From NCBI RefSeq assembly GCF_910592395.1, contig NC_088325.1, positions 5,301,501 to 5,365,500 of the forward strand: 64,000 nucleotides of DNA, given 5' to 3'. Positions 8,806 through 19,067 of the stretch are shown in pieces. Under the pieces are notes generated by a model, which saw nothing but the letters and a program-made list of their open reading frames with translations, searched no databases and was not told where the DNA came from. The stretch is from Lineus longissimus (taxonomy: Eukaryota; Nemertea; Pilidiophora; Heteronemertea; Lineidae). A program made the translations under genes and the position numbers. Numbering within the stretch: position 1 is the first letter of the stretch; every line of letters starts with the position of its first letter.

Positions 8806-10208
8806 TATACGAAGTTACACGCGTCTAAGTCTTAAACACCATTTGTGAAATCGGCCCACAGTGTTTTTGTCGAATGATAGCAAGATGCTTTTTTTCTGGT
8901 ACACCCTGTATAAACCATGCCATTTTACGGCGGTAATTCTTGAATGGTCCACAATGAAATTGACAATGTGGGGCTGTGTGAACTCAGGCCTTCATCGTGA
9001 GTACCAGTGCAAACAGATTGCAACACAGCCTATTGGTCAATTTTATTGAATAGAATCTTTCTTTGTGTAGTTATTCCTAGAGGCAAGGCATAAATTCTAC
9101 CATGAATATCCGGAAGGGACCATAGACAGCCGAAAGTAAAGTATTTTCAGACCCCTTTGTATTATAACGTGTTAAGGTACGGTACTTAATACAGAGATCA
9201 TGACTGGGGCAGAAATTTGACATGACGAGGGCAAAATATTCGGGAAACAGAGCATTCAATGTCCGGGGGACAAAACATTATATTACTCTGAACTGTTAAC
9301 AGTCATTGACTCCATAGAATGAACCATAATATAATTCGTAAAAGTACAATAGGGCCGGACACTTTTTTTACAGGGCTCATTTGATTTTCCACTTTTACAC
9401 CATTAGTTGCTTTATGCATGAAACTTTCTCCGATGAAACACGGAAACTTTCCCCAAAGAAAACACAGAGAAACATGAAACTTGGAGGTGTTTCACTGTGA
9501 TATGCTTCACGCGCGTCCGTCTAGCTAACTGATTACAGGTCTAGACCGGGATTAAACGTTAATCTTGACACCATTAACGCTCAACTGCGGGGTGCAGTAA
9601 CTGATTATTTGGGGATATGATGATATGATCATCCGGCTTGCTAATAAGGCTAATGCATCCTTAACCTGTGCCCAGCCATTTGATTACTAAGTTTACACAA
9701 TGTCTCGGTAAGTGATACAGCTTCACCGTATACGCATACGTATAGGTTCTTTGACAAGACACTTTACTTGGTGATATGTCTTAAGAGGATGTATGGCTTT
9801 GGGTGTAGCACTTTACCTTGAGACCAAACAGGCTTGGACAAGGCATTATTTGTATTTATAGCTATGTTGGACTATGGACAAGTCTTTTCATCACTGGTGT
9901 GGGGCATTTCCCGTACACTTGCTTTGTCAACGGTCCACATTTTTTTCGTGGGGGAGGGGTTGTCAACCACGCGGATTTTAAAAGGGGAGACACTCGACGT
10001 TCTCAGCGAGGCGCTACGAACTAACAAGTGGTCCACTGTCGCGCGTGCCTACGGAGATTATGAATCTAGACGGAGATTAGTGAGATAATTCTAATCGTGA
10101 GTGTTTCCGAAAAACCATAACGTACGGGCGCGCTGCAGGAAGTTGTTATCTACTGCCACGTGGGTAACATATTAAACCAGCACCGTACACTCGTGTAAAA
10201 ACAGTCAA
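8806..10208. other. Intergenic stretch with no recognisable gene
   Basis: Short open frames here lack codon-like composition, family motifs or splice context. I see no extended repeat either. It is best described as plain non-coding DNA up to the left terminus of the Harbinger element. Confidence 0.5.
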
Positions 10209-10762
10209 AGTGAGGTTTCGCACCCTTACGAAATACGAAAACGAAGCACGAAATGCGTACCACGTCACCAATTTTTGCTGACTTCAATTCGTAAATAGTA
10301 TTACGCAGTTCGCTACCGCAGTTATTTAAGGGTAATTTCCAGTTGCAAAATAGATCGGAGATTACGGGTCGGCTGAACAGCGCAGTGCGAATTACCAAAT
10401 GTGTTTGACATAATCAATTCATGTGTGATTAGAAGTCGCAGTCCGTTTTGGTATAAAAGAGGCACGAGGATTTTTCAAATTTGTCGTGCCCTATTCGTCG
10501 AGGTGGTAAGTACGAACTAGTTTTGTCACATTTCTAAATTCTCTTCAAGCAACACCGGCTTTGAGGTAAAACACGACAGCAGATGCATATGTGTTATAGG
10601 CTGTGCACTCCTGGCCAGACAGGGTGGCCTTTCTATTTTTTGTGAAGGTGTATAAAACACAAGAAGGTTCTGAACTGACCAAGCCCGCCTGTGGTTTCTT
10701 TCCCTCTCGCCTTTATACATGTGTATCTTTCTTTGAATTTTCTACAATTTCCGGGTTTCAGG

Positions 10763-12213
10763 GAGCCTTCTTGCCAAAAAAAGGCACTAATTGGAACGCA
10801 ATTCAACAGACCGTTAAATGAAGTGATGCTCCGCGAAGTCGTCGCGAGGAAAGTCATCATAGCAAAAGTGATGTCAACAACGGCTGAGTGGCAAGGAGTG
10901 ACAGACGCTGTAAACCTCCACCTTCGAAAGGAACGAAAGAAGGTGACCCTCAGACAAACAAAAGACCGGGCGAAACATCTCTTAAAGCAACACCGGCAGG
11001 CTGAGAACAAGTCCGAGAAAGCGTGAGTTCACTTAGTTTTCAATTAGTTTGAACTTAAAACAAAATGTGCATGCAAGGGCGTAGGCTGGGAGGGGGGGGG
11101 GGGGGCTGCACTGGATGCACGTGCACCCCCACCCCGCTGAGCCATGAGAGTAGTTCTGCCCCTGGCAAGCAAATAAATTGCACCCCTTTTTCTTCTTTCG
11201 AACTACAGCTTCGGGACAAAGGACCTGGGAACGCACAAGGTCTTAACTAGACCAGCTGAAGACTGCTTCTGGTGTGGAATCTATGCTGATTTTCTAAATT
11301 TTAGTTCCACCACCCCAAGATGTGCACCTTCCCTTGCCCAAAACAGCCTACGCACTTGGCATGTACATGTACCTCTTTTCAAACACAATGAAATTGACTG
11401 GTACAAATAAATAATTCAAATCTATGGGTTTTATAAGGATCGATGAACTATTTCTGATGAACAATATGTTACGTCTATTGACATCCTCTTGACTTTGTGG
11501 TTTACACTCCTATGGGACCGCCGATGACGTTGTTATTTCTTTTCAAATGCAGGAGTGGTGTCGAAGAGGAAGAAGAGAACGAAGTTGAAAAGCTACTGAC
11601 CGATTGGATGTTTCTAATCAAACAAGGGGTTGACGAGAAACCCAGGACCAAGAAAAAGGATGCTGATGGCAAAAACTGGAGGCCAAGGGGCTTCTCATTA
11701 GGGAAGCTGCTGTGCGGGCTTTGAAAAAATGTCCATACAGGTTGCGCCCTTTTTTTGGAATTAAATATAGAACGCTGCAGGAAAAGCTTTGATTGGATAT
11801 TTTTCTAATTTTCTTTCATAACATTTTAGAGAACACCGACTACAACCCTTTTGAAGGAGATGCCCCCGAAGAAGACGAGATCGCGACTGATCCAGAAGAT
11901 AGTGCAGGACCACAGCAAACAACTACCACATGCAAGAGAAAAATGCGGTCAGATGTAATCGAGTACTTATCAAAAAAGAACGAAAAGGATGACCGTTTGC
12001 GCTTAAGAGGAAATTCGATTCAAGGAAAGGAAGTTCGATAAGGAGGCAGAATTGCGTGAGAAAGAACTCCTCCAAAGAGAACTACTTGAAAAGGACAGTA
12101 AGTTGCATGTAGAGGAGCTAAGTTTAAAAAAGCTCAGTTGGACTTGCAGCGTGAGCAGCAGATGGAAATGACCAAGCTTATGATGATCATACTTAAGAAC
12201 CCTGCCAAAAACT
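10763..12213 (+). CDS. Myb/SANT-like DNA-binding protein of the Harbinger element, spliced and probably damaged
   Basis: The exon around 10763-11022 encodes a trihelical Myb-like domain (start near the ATG at 10829; W-x2-V and V-T-x-R-Q-x-K-D-R are visible) and is followed by GTGAGT. A second exon follows an acceptor TGCAG near 11550 and begins with an acidic E-E-E-E-N-E-V-E helix. A third follows TTTTAG near 11830 and ends in a Lys/Glu-rich coiled coil, stopping at 12213. Frames in the last exon do not join cleanly: 11793-12041 and the coiled-coil frame differ, which suggests an indel near 12010. In this superfamily the Myb-like partner is needed with the transposase for DNA binding. Exon limits are estimates. 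Confidence 0.6.
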
Positions 12214-13107
12214 AATGCTTTCTTCTATAGCATCATGTACCGCAATTGCAGTGCTGGTAATCCTGTTAAGCATATGTTTGGGCAGTTACATGGTTACCCA
12301 GGTAAGGTTTCATTGGCTAATTTTTCAACTATCCTTCTACTGGTTCTTTTTATAGGTAGTTTTTAAAATAAACTTTCAAATGTTTCGAATGTCCACGATG
12401 CACATGAAGCATCGTTCAGTATTTAACATAAGGTGCAGTACCAAGCTCGCTCGTTTGAAAAATTGGCAAGTGAAACATTTCCTTGGACACCCATGGAATG
12501 AATACTAACTGCTTCTTTAAAACAAGTGAATGTTGCATACATTTCACTCTTAGAACTGCTTAAGGTTTCACCGAAGGGGGCGGCCATTTTGCTAGCATTT
12601 CAAATTTTAACCTAAGTGCAACTCCTTTAAATAGAAGTGAAGGCACATTTAAAGAATGGGAGTCTGTTTTCTGACATATAAACAACATCCTTGAAATGTG
12701 CATTCACTTCATTTTGAAGGAGTTCTACTTGTTTTTATTAGAAGTTAAAACAAATTAGCCCTGATCAACCCTTAAAGTACACAAATATTTCTGATAGAAA
12801 CAATTTTCCAATACAGGAAATACATGTATAACGTTCCTGATTGTGGCTGCTTTGTACTGTTGCTGCACTTATGAAATGTAATGAAATTAGAGAGCGACCA
12901 TGAAGTCCCATGCTGATGATGATATTTATCTTTGTTAATTATCAATAAATGTCATTACATGCATTTCACACAACAGTCCATTTTGTTTCCATTCTGGTAC
13001 GAGTGACCGAGAAAACGTTTTCCTAAAAAAACTGATTGCTCAAATACCAAGCAATAATTTGGCGGGAAAGGTTTGCTAGGTCACACTGTATCCTTAGCTT
13101 GAACAAT
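12214..13107. other. Harbinger inter-gene region, no gene seen
   Basis: The region lies between the convergent Myb-like and transposase genes. No ORF of interest. It holds a diffuse imperfect inverted segment around 12600-12730 but nothing I can name. Confidence 0.4.
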
Positions 13108-14166
13108 TCACCCAAGATAAACTTCGAGTTCGGGTGGTTGAACGTTAAAGTAGCTGGAGGTGACTGAGCCATACAGACATGCATGGCAGTTAACGAGTAA
13201 ACCGCCGACAAGGTAAAGTTTAGCGACTGGCTGTAAGAAAACTTTGAGGTTTTTTTTAAAGTCCAGGAAGGCAAATTGCTGAATCAGTTTACCAAATTGC
13301 CATTCAACTGCCTCGCGCACTGGTGACATGGCTTTGTTGAACTCGAGCTGGTTCTGATCATGCGCGTTCCTGTATGGAGGTATGAGAAAGTCCTTAGTAG
13401 GATAGGCTGGGTCCCCATATAAGCAGAATGGGTCGTGGTTTCTGTCCTCCCATTGCCCTTGTTCAAGCTGTTGCAGAACACCACTCTGTGTCAGCAAGAG
13501 GCAGTCGCGTCTTCGACCTTCAATCAGGCCAAAGAGGTTGGCGATGATCCCATCTGGTGTCACTATGGACTGAAATTTTATCGCATGAACCCTCTTGTGG
13601 CCGTTGTAGCATATGCGCTGGAGGTGCGTCGGCCGGCAGATCGGTCGGACTGTCCCATCTATGAAGGCAATGCAGTTGCGTAGAGGGGCTCCTTTATCGT
13701 GTATCGCATCGGCGAATTCCTGAAATCTGTTGACAAGCCAGGGTTGATTAAGATTGGTGAGTTTACCAGAGAAACTGTCGTACATGTATATGAAGTTGAG
13801 TACAGACGAAACGGTCATAGAGAGGGTAGATTTAGGGTAGTTGAAAAAGTTCTCCAGTGTCGCGAATCGATTGGGATAGGCAAGTCTTACCAGAAAGATG
13901 CTTAGTGCAGATATCCTATCCATAACTGATCTATTACGTAGGACGAATCTCTCGGGAAGTCGAAGGGCATCAGCGAGCCGGAACAGGTCCTGCTTCTCAA
14001 ATCTGAAGAATGCCCAGTATTGTGCATTTGAAACGTCTGCTATGTTGAATTTTGGTTTCGCTTGGTCATACGTACTCTCCTTCAGACCTGGCAAAAGGAA
14101 GAGAAGCACGTCATCGTCATCCTCGCCGGCTAACAAAACATTTTCAACCTCTTCTGCGACCGCCAT
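13108..14166 (-). CDS. PIF/Harbinger DDE transposase
   Basis: A 352-residue intact ORF, the usual length for the family. It has an acidic N-terminus, a helix-turn-helix-like region (about 60-125: R-F-x-T-L-E-N-F-F, then S-T-L-S-M-T-V-S) and a DDE nuclease core. Visible catalytic residues are D170 in FIDGT, D252 in LYGDPAYP and E288 in VREAVEWQFG. The enzyme cuts and pastes the element with the Myb-like partner. The ATG at 14166 is supported by the domain starting soon after. The gene lies just inside the right TIR. Because all three catalytic residues and the full length are preserved, it may be recently active. Confidence 0.88.
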   Translation of the reverse strand: MAVAEEVENVLLAGEDDDDVLLFLLPGLKESTYDQAKPKFNIADVSNAQYWAFFRFEKQDLFRLADALRLPERFVLRNRSVMDRISALSIFLVRLAYPNRFATLENFFNYPKSTLSMTVSSVLNFIYMYDSFSGKLTNLNQPWLVNRFQEFADAIHDKGAPLRNCIAFIDGTVRPICRPTHLQRICYNGHKRVHAIKFQSIVTPDGIIANLFGLIEGRRRDCLLLTQSGVLQQLEQGQWEDRNHDPFCLYGDPAYPTKDFLIPPYRNAHDQNQLEFNKAMSPVREAVEWQFGKLIQQFAFLDFKKNLKVFLQPVAKLYLVGGLLVNCHACLYGSVTSSYFNVQPPELEVYLG

Positions 14167-14339
14167 CTTTATAAAAAGCGCCGCCTACAACGGCTACTGC
14201 GCATGCCAGATAGATTCGTCCTTCATATTTCGTGTTTTATGCGAAACTCAAAATTGCATGAAGTACGAAGTACAAATACGAACTCTATTCTCGTGCTTCG
14301 TTTTCGTATTTCGAAACTGTGCGAAACCTCACTAGTATC

Positions 14340-16262
14340 TTCTTTACGATGACGGAGTTGTGACACTGACACGAGACGGTCACAGTAAAACCCAAGCCTA
14401 TAAGGGATGGGCATTATCGCTTAGTGGTCCTGCAGAGACCGTCACATATCTTTACTATGGAATTGCGACACTGATACGATACAGTCACAGCATAACCTGA
14501 GCGTAATCGATGGGCATGACTATTGGTTGTTCCTAATATAAGGAGACGCTCACATCCCGTCTTTACCAATGATTAGCTGTGACGCCGACCGACGTGAGAC
14601 GGTCCACATCATGGACAATTTTAATGGGTGGGCATGGCTGTTAATTGTTTCGAAACAGCTCGTCACATCCTGTCTTACCTAAATAGAGTTGTGCCCCTGA
14701 TGTAAGACCGCCACACCTTAGCTTAAGCCTGAGGGATGGACATGCTTGCTGATTGTTAATGAAGGGAAACCACATCCTGTCTTTTATTTGGGGTTGTGAC
14801 CCCCCCCCCCCCCCACGCACCCCCACATAAGTCCTCCCCCCCCCACGCACCCATACATATGTTGTCACATCTTAACGTAAGGTTTTGGGGTGAGCATGAT
14901 TGCTGATTGTTCATGAAAATATAGTCACATCACGTCCTAATTGTTTTGTAAGTGGAGTGATGGCACCGAAATGAAACAGTCACAGCAAACACAAGCAAGA
15001 CAGTCATATATTGTCTTTATGATGATGTAGTTGTGACACTGACACGAGACAGTCACATTATTACCCAACCTAAGGGATGGGCATGGTTGCTTAATGTTCC
15101 TGCAGAGACCGTCACATCCCGTCTTTACTGTGAAGTTGTGATTCTGACATATGAGACAGTCACAACCTGACCTTAGTCTAAGAAATGAACGTGGTTGCTA
15201 ATTGTTCTAGATGTGAAACAGTCACTGCATACACAAACGGAATCCGTCCCATTCAATCATTACTATGGAGTTGTGACAAGAGACATAAGACGAATGGATG
15301 AGCATGATTCTTATTGTTCCTAAAATGGAGACCGTCACATAAGAGTCTTTGCCATGGAGTTGTGACCCTGACGTGACACGTTCACAGCATATAGTAAGTC
15401 TAAAGGGTTGGCATGATTGTTTAGTGATTGTTAATCATTACTATGAAGTTCTGAATCTGACATAGGAGACAGTTGCAACATAACCTAGGCCTATGGAATG
15501 GGTGTAATTGCTGATTGTTATTGTGGTGACCCTCATATCACGTCTTACATGTCCCATGGAGTTGTAACACGAACACGAGACAGTTACAGCAAAACCGTCC
15601 TATTTGTTTTGTGAGTGTTTTGGCATCGATATGAAACAATCACAGCAGATACAAGCAGAGACTGTCCTATCCCGCCTCAATACTATGGCGTTGTGACACT
15701 GACACAGGACAGTCTCAATACAACCTAAGCCTAACGGATGGGAATTTATGATTGGTTGTTTGTTCCTGAAGGCACAGTGACATTTCGTATTTATTATAGA
15801 GTTGAGACCCTAAACAGTAAAGACTGAGTCTAAAGAGTGAGCATGATTCTTCAGTTATTATTCCTTAGGAGACCGTATCATCCCGTCTTTACCAAGGAGT
15901 TGTGACGACGACAGTCAGTAAAACGATAGCATGACTGCTGATTGTTCTTGAAAGACGGTCACATCTTTTCATTTCCTGAAAGTGGAATTGTGACTCCACC
16001 AGGAGACCCTGTTAGGAGATAATCACAGCATAACGAATGCCCAAGGGATGGCCATGATTGCTGGTTTGTCCTGAAGAGACAGTAACATCCCATCTTTAAT
16101 GTCGTATCGAGTTGTGGCACTGACATAAACCAGTCATGGCAACCCAAGCCTAAGGGATGGGCATGATTGGTGATTGTTCCTGAAAAGACTATGGCAATGT
16201 CAGTTGAGTTGTGACATTGAAGCGAGACTGTCACAGCTGAGCGTTAAACTAGGCTATGTCCA
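14340..16262. repeat. Degenerate satellite array of about 110-120 bp units
   Basis: Around sixteen or more diverged units share GTTGTGACACTGACACGAGA, CAGTCACAGCATAACC, AAGCCTAAGGGATGGGCATG, ATTGCTGATTGTTCCTGAA and GACCGTCACATCCCGTCTTT in a constant order. Poly-C runs near 14799-14840 interrupt it. No gene. The same unit reappears at 34442-34640, on the far side of the foldback and Maverick insertions, so the array was one block before those insertions. Confidence 0.8.
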
Positions 16263-16468
16263 TTTAGGCCATGGGACGAGTGTGAAAAATGTGAAGTTCC
16301 GTTTGACAAATTAGCGGGCAAATTGAAAACAGCCGTTTTTGGGTAATATGGGGGTGCTGATTTCAAAAATCAATTTTTCTCCCGCGTAAAGTTGCACATT
16401 AAGTCAGAAATGAGACCCTTAATAGGGCCTAATGGTCCCAAAGTAGGGGTCAAAAAGTTGATGTCATC

Positions 16469-16474
16469 GAAACA
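16469..16474. repeat. Left 6-bp target-site duplication of Maverick B
   Basis: GAAACA immediately precedes the terminal AGTAGTG. It matches 33690-33695 exactly. The uninterrupted site is readable in the opposite arm of the foldback near 34215-34222. Confidence 0.92.
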
Positions 16475-16529
16475 AGTAGTGTAAAAGTGAGAGTTCTAGC
16501 TCACCCTAGGTTTGACTAGGTTTTAATTC

Positions 16530-16826
16530 AGTCAAGTCCTAGTCAAAACATTATTCAGTCAAATCCTAGTCAAAACATTATTCAGTCAAATCCTAGTCAA
16601 AACATTATTCAGTCAAATCCTAGTCAAAACATTATTCAGTCAAATCCTAGTCAAAACATTATTCAGTCAAATCCTAGTCAAAACATTATTCAGTCAAATC
16701 CTAGTCAAAACATTATTCAGTCAAATCCTAGTCAAACAATTATTCAGTCAAATCCTAGTCAAAACATTATTCAGTCAAATCCTAGTCAAAACATTATTCA
16801 GTCAAATCCTAGTCAAAACATTATTC
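16530..16826. repeat. Eleven tandem 27-bp units in the left TIR
   Basis: Unit: CAGTCAAATCCTAGTCAAAA plus CATTATT. Each unit holds two AGTCAAA motifs about 13 bp apart. The first unit has AAGTCC and the eighth AAACAATT, otherwise near identical. There are eight units in the other arm (33426-33640). Confidence 0.9.
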
Positions 16827-17008
16827 ATTTTTCTTCAGTCAAACACCAGTCAACACATCGTACAACTTCTCTCATTTCCATAAATTTTTTCTTCAGTCAA
16901 ACACCAGTCAACACATCGTACAACTTCTCTCATTTTCTTAATTTTTTTCCTCAGTCAAACACCAGTCAACACATCGCACAACTTCTCTCATTTCCTTTCA
17001 TTTTTTCC

Positions 17009-17242
17009 CAGTCAAACACCAGTTAAAACCGCTCTTCAAAATTGAAGAGCGACTCACAGTCAAACAGTAGTCAAACTATTTTACAACAGTCAAACACCAG
17101 TTAAAACCGCTCTTCAAAATTGAAGAGCGACTCACAGTCAAACAGTAGTCAAACTATTTTACAACAGTCAAACACCAGTTAAAACCGCTCTTCAAAATTG
17201 AAGAGCGACTCACAGTCAAACAGTAGTCAAACTATTTTACAA
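17009..17242. repeat. Three tandem 78-bp units with an internal palindrome
   Basis: Starts at 17009, 17087 and 17165. Each contains a 22-bp near-perfect palindrome: arms CGCTCTTCAA and TTGAAGAGCG around AA (first copy 17030-17051). The mirrored set lies at 33003-33236. They could be binding sites for the terminal or replication proteins; inference only. Confidence 0.85.
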
Positions 17243-17373
17243 ACCGCTCGCTTCGCTCGCTGAACAACAATTCTACTAACCACTCGCTGAACTACGATCC
17301 TACAAACCACAATCCTACAAACCGCTCGCGTCGCTTTAAAAACGATAATCTAATAGATTTTTCTATATAGAAA

Positions 17374-17787
17374 ATGACCCATATCATCAGACACACCGCT
17401 AGATATTCAAAAAATAACAATCTAGCAGACTATACCTCATCCGAAGATGAACTTTCACATATAGAAGATTATTCATCCGAAGAAGAGAACTATCTTTCGG
17501 AAAGCGAATTAGATACCAAAATTATACCTGCAGAATCAGAGTTAATCACATGGAAAGAGGTTCCTTTAAACACATGGTATAAGATTGTAGGGAAGGAGCA
17601 GAAAATAACCAAACACGGAGAGGCGTTAATTCTCACTCTAAAATATAGAAAGCTGCAGCCCTTGAAAACTTTTTCAACATCGTTGATCAAACGAGATTTA
17701 GAAGCGAATCCTAACTTGAACTACATAATATCGTTAGGAAAACCTAAAGGGAAAAAGTATTACACGTTTAAATTAGTGCAAGGATAA
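17374..17787 (+). CDS. TIR-encoded protein, left copy; possible OB-fold DNA-binding protein
   Basis: A 137-residue intact ORF wholly within the left TIR, starting just after TTTTTCTATATAGAAA, itself a short palindrome. Residues 1-55 are acidic and disordered (S-S-E-D-E, S-S-E-E-E-N). Residues about 58-137 look like a compact beta domain: L-N-T-W-Y-K-I-V, a K-H-G-E-A-L-I-L-T-L strand pair, and G-K-K-Y-Y-T-F-K-L at the end. That pattern resembles small single-stranded-DNA-binding-like proteins of animal viruses and transposons, but this is a weak call. It is transcribed inward, toward the left gene cluster. The right-arm copy differs at one visible residue (Thr to Ala near residue 131). Confidence 0.7.
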   Translation: MTHIIRHTARYSKNNNLADYTSSEDELSHIEDYSSEEENYLSESELDTKIIPAESELITWKEVPLNTWYKIVGKEQKITKHGEALILTLKYRKLQPLKTFSTSLIKRDLEANPNLNYIISLGKPKGKKYYTFKLVQG

Positions 17788-17893
17788 AATAGTGTAATTT
17801 TATAAGAAGTGTTATGTTCTTATAAAGTTACATCATTACTTTAGTCTGACTCGCTAGAATAGCCCAAACAGTTAATCACTGATGAAAGTCAAG
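17788..17893. terminator. Short gap with an inverted repeat between convergent genes
   Basis: TTTATAAGAA...TTCTTATAAA (around 17798-17825) can form a stem-loop between the TIR gene and the leftward gene 17894-18352. An equivalent repeat lies at 32421-32450 beside the other arm. It may serve as a shared 3' end signal. Confidence 0.4.
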
Positions 17894-18352
17894 TTATTTC
17901 AGATTCTCTGTAACTTTATTGGATTTTTTATATGCCTGAATAATAAGATCAAACTCACTCGCAGAAATATGCTCATTCGTAATCGCGCGTGAGAGTAAAT
18001 TATTTACATCGTTTAAATGATATTGTGTACAGATCCAGATTCCTCTATGTTTTTTCATTTTTTTCATTAACTGTGGAACAACAATTTTACCTGTCATGCC
18101 TAACATAGTACAAACAACGGCTAAAGGTAAAGTAACAATATTGGTTATAACACCACCTGCGCCAATCGAAGCGATACCTGCTCCTGCTATAAAAAAGCTA
18201 GTTTCTAACCAATGAATGATATTTGAAATTTTTTTATAATTTTTATACAGTTTACGTCGTCTTCCAATTTTTTCCTGCAAGTCTGACTTGATCTGCTCAA
18301 TCTGCTCAATGCGAAATTCATCCTGTTCGGGGACAGAATCTAAAACATCCAT
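17894..18352 (-). CDS. Small membrane protein with a glycine-rich hydrophobic core
   Basis: A 152-residue protein. The N-terminal coiled-coil-like region (residues 12-45, E-Q-I-E-Q-I-K-S-D-L) is followed by two closely spaced hydrophobic segments (about 50-70 FFIAGAGIASIGAG, and 73-95 NIVTLPLAVVCTMLG), then a basic stretch KKMKKH and a soluble tail. ATG 18352 follows GAATAAAAGG. It is the last gene of the leftward cluster and starts 4 bp past the stop of the penton-like gene. I do not recognise the family. The helix-hairpin layout suggests a virion membrane or membrane-active protein. Confidence 0.6.
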   Translation of the reverse strand: MDVLDSVPEQDEFRIEQIEQIKSDLQEKIGRRRKLYKNYKKISNIIHWLETSFFIAGAGIASIGAGGVITNIVTLPLAVVCTMLGMTGKIVVPQLMKKMKKHRGIWICTQYHLNDVNNLLSRAITNEHISASEFDLIIQAYKKSNKVTENLK

Positions 18353-18356
18353 CCTT

Positions 18357-19067
18357 TTATTCTAACAGTAAATCTATGGTACACAGGGTTTTAAATTCAA
18401 TAGTTTCATTGTTCTGATTTTTGTTGTCAATTTTGACATAGGAAAAGTCCTGATCTTGAATCATGACTTTTTGTAATGAACTATATTCCACAAGATCTCC
18501 ATAATTTTTTCCTTTCGCGACAAAGGTGGAAATAATATCAGAATGAACCCCATCTAAAACATTTTTACCATCGTCCACAATATTACAACAAATACGATAT
18601 TCTTGATGGGGTAAAAATTGACAAGGTTGTTCTCCTTTCACTTCATTGCAAATATGTGCATCTTCCAATTTAATTCCCAATAAGGTACGTAATTCCTCAT
18701 GGATCCATACTATAAAAGGAGGCTTCACTTTTATCACAATTTTTCCTTCGCTTTCCAAATAAGTGATCATCATCTTGTTCTGATGTCCTTCTTCCTCCAG
18801 CGCATGTTGTATCGCTTTGATATAAGAGTCAATGCTATAAAGTCCTTCTGAGATATACACAGCACCACGATTTCTAAAAGTATCAGCTGGAGCCGATTCT
18901 GCAAAATTTAAATAGTTATTTTTTGAAAATCTTGAAATATTAAAATAAGTCGTGGGAATAATAGCGTTAGCGACACGAACTGTTTTATACTGATTAATAC
19001 TTGTCTTTAATGACTGTCTCTTTGTGTTATGAAAACGTAGATTCATACTCGCTGCGCTCGTTGTCAT
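18357..19067 (-). CDS. Penton-like minor capsid protein
   Basis: A 236-residue intact protein. Its layout fits the single jelly-roll penton of Polintons: an early strand with V-A-N-A-I-I-P-T-T-Y-F-N-I, a G-L-Y-S-I-D-S-Y-I motif before a helix, L-R-T-L-L-G-I midway, and a final E-F-K-x-L-C-T-I-D-L-L-L strand. In virions this protein closes the fivefold vertices together with the major capsid protein encoded at 29396. The ATG overlaps the stop of the upstream gene (TAATG), suggesting coupled expression. Its first 21 coding bases closely match those of 26641-27942, an unexplained duplication. The penton call is from pattern, not database search. Confidence 0.6.
   Translation of the reverse strand: MTTSAASMNLRFHNTKRQSLKTSINQYKTVRVANAIIPTTYFNISRFSKNNYLNFAESAPADTFRNRGAVYISEGLYSIDSYIKAIQHALEEEGHQNKMMITYLESEGKIVIKVKPPFIVWIHEELRTLLGIKLEDAHICNEVKGEQPCQFLPHQEYRICCNIVDDGKNVLDGVHSDIISTFVAKGKNYGDLVEYSSLQKVMIQDQDFSYVKIDNKNQNNETIEFKTLCTIDLLLE

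Larger units (their letters stand above)
10209..14333. mobile_element. PIF/Harbinger DNA transposon, complete with both termini
   Basis: Terminal inverted repeats of 43 bp: left 10209-10251, right 14291-14333. They match at 38 positions; both begin AGTGAGGTTTCGCAC and share CGAAATACGAAAACGAAGC. Inside are the two genes expected of the superfamily: a Myb/SANT-like protein (plus strand) and a DDE transposase (minus strand), tail to tail. A clean 3-bp target duplication is not evident at the flanks as I read them. Total length is 4125 bp. Confidence 0.85.
16475..17787 (+). repeat. Left terminal inverted repeat of Maverick B, 1313 bp
   Basis: Outermost is a unique tip, then eleven 27-bp units, three units of about 58 bp, three 78-bp units, a GC-rich block with GCTCGCTTCGCTCGC, and a full gene (17374-17787). 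It matches 32458-33689 in inverted orientation. The arms differ in length by 81 bp, exactly three 27-bp units. Nearly all sub-repeats contain AGTCAAA, so the whole arm may have grown from one motif. Confidence 0.9.

Noticed and set aside
13435-14335. Plus-strand frames across the Harbinger transposase
   Set aside because: Antisense shadows of a full-length DDE transposase with all catalytic residues.
16530-16826. Regularly spaced 27-bp repeats that could look like a CRISPR array
   Set aside because: Units are directly adjacent with no unique spacers, lie in a TIR of a eukaryotic element and are mirrored at the other end. They are tandem repeats.
17247-17335. GC-rich GCTCGCTTCGCTCGC words as a hairpin element like that of element A
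   Set aside because: They are direct repeats of GCTCGC and do not form a proper stem-loop. Kept only as a minor dispersed-word observation.
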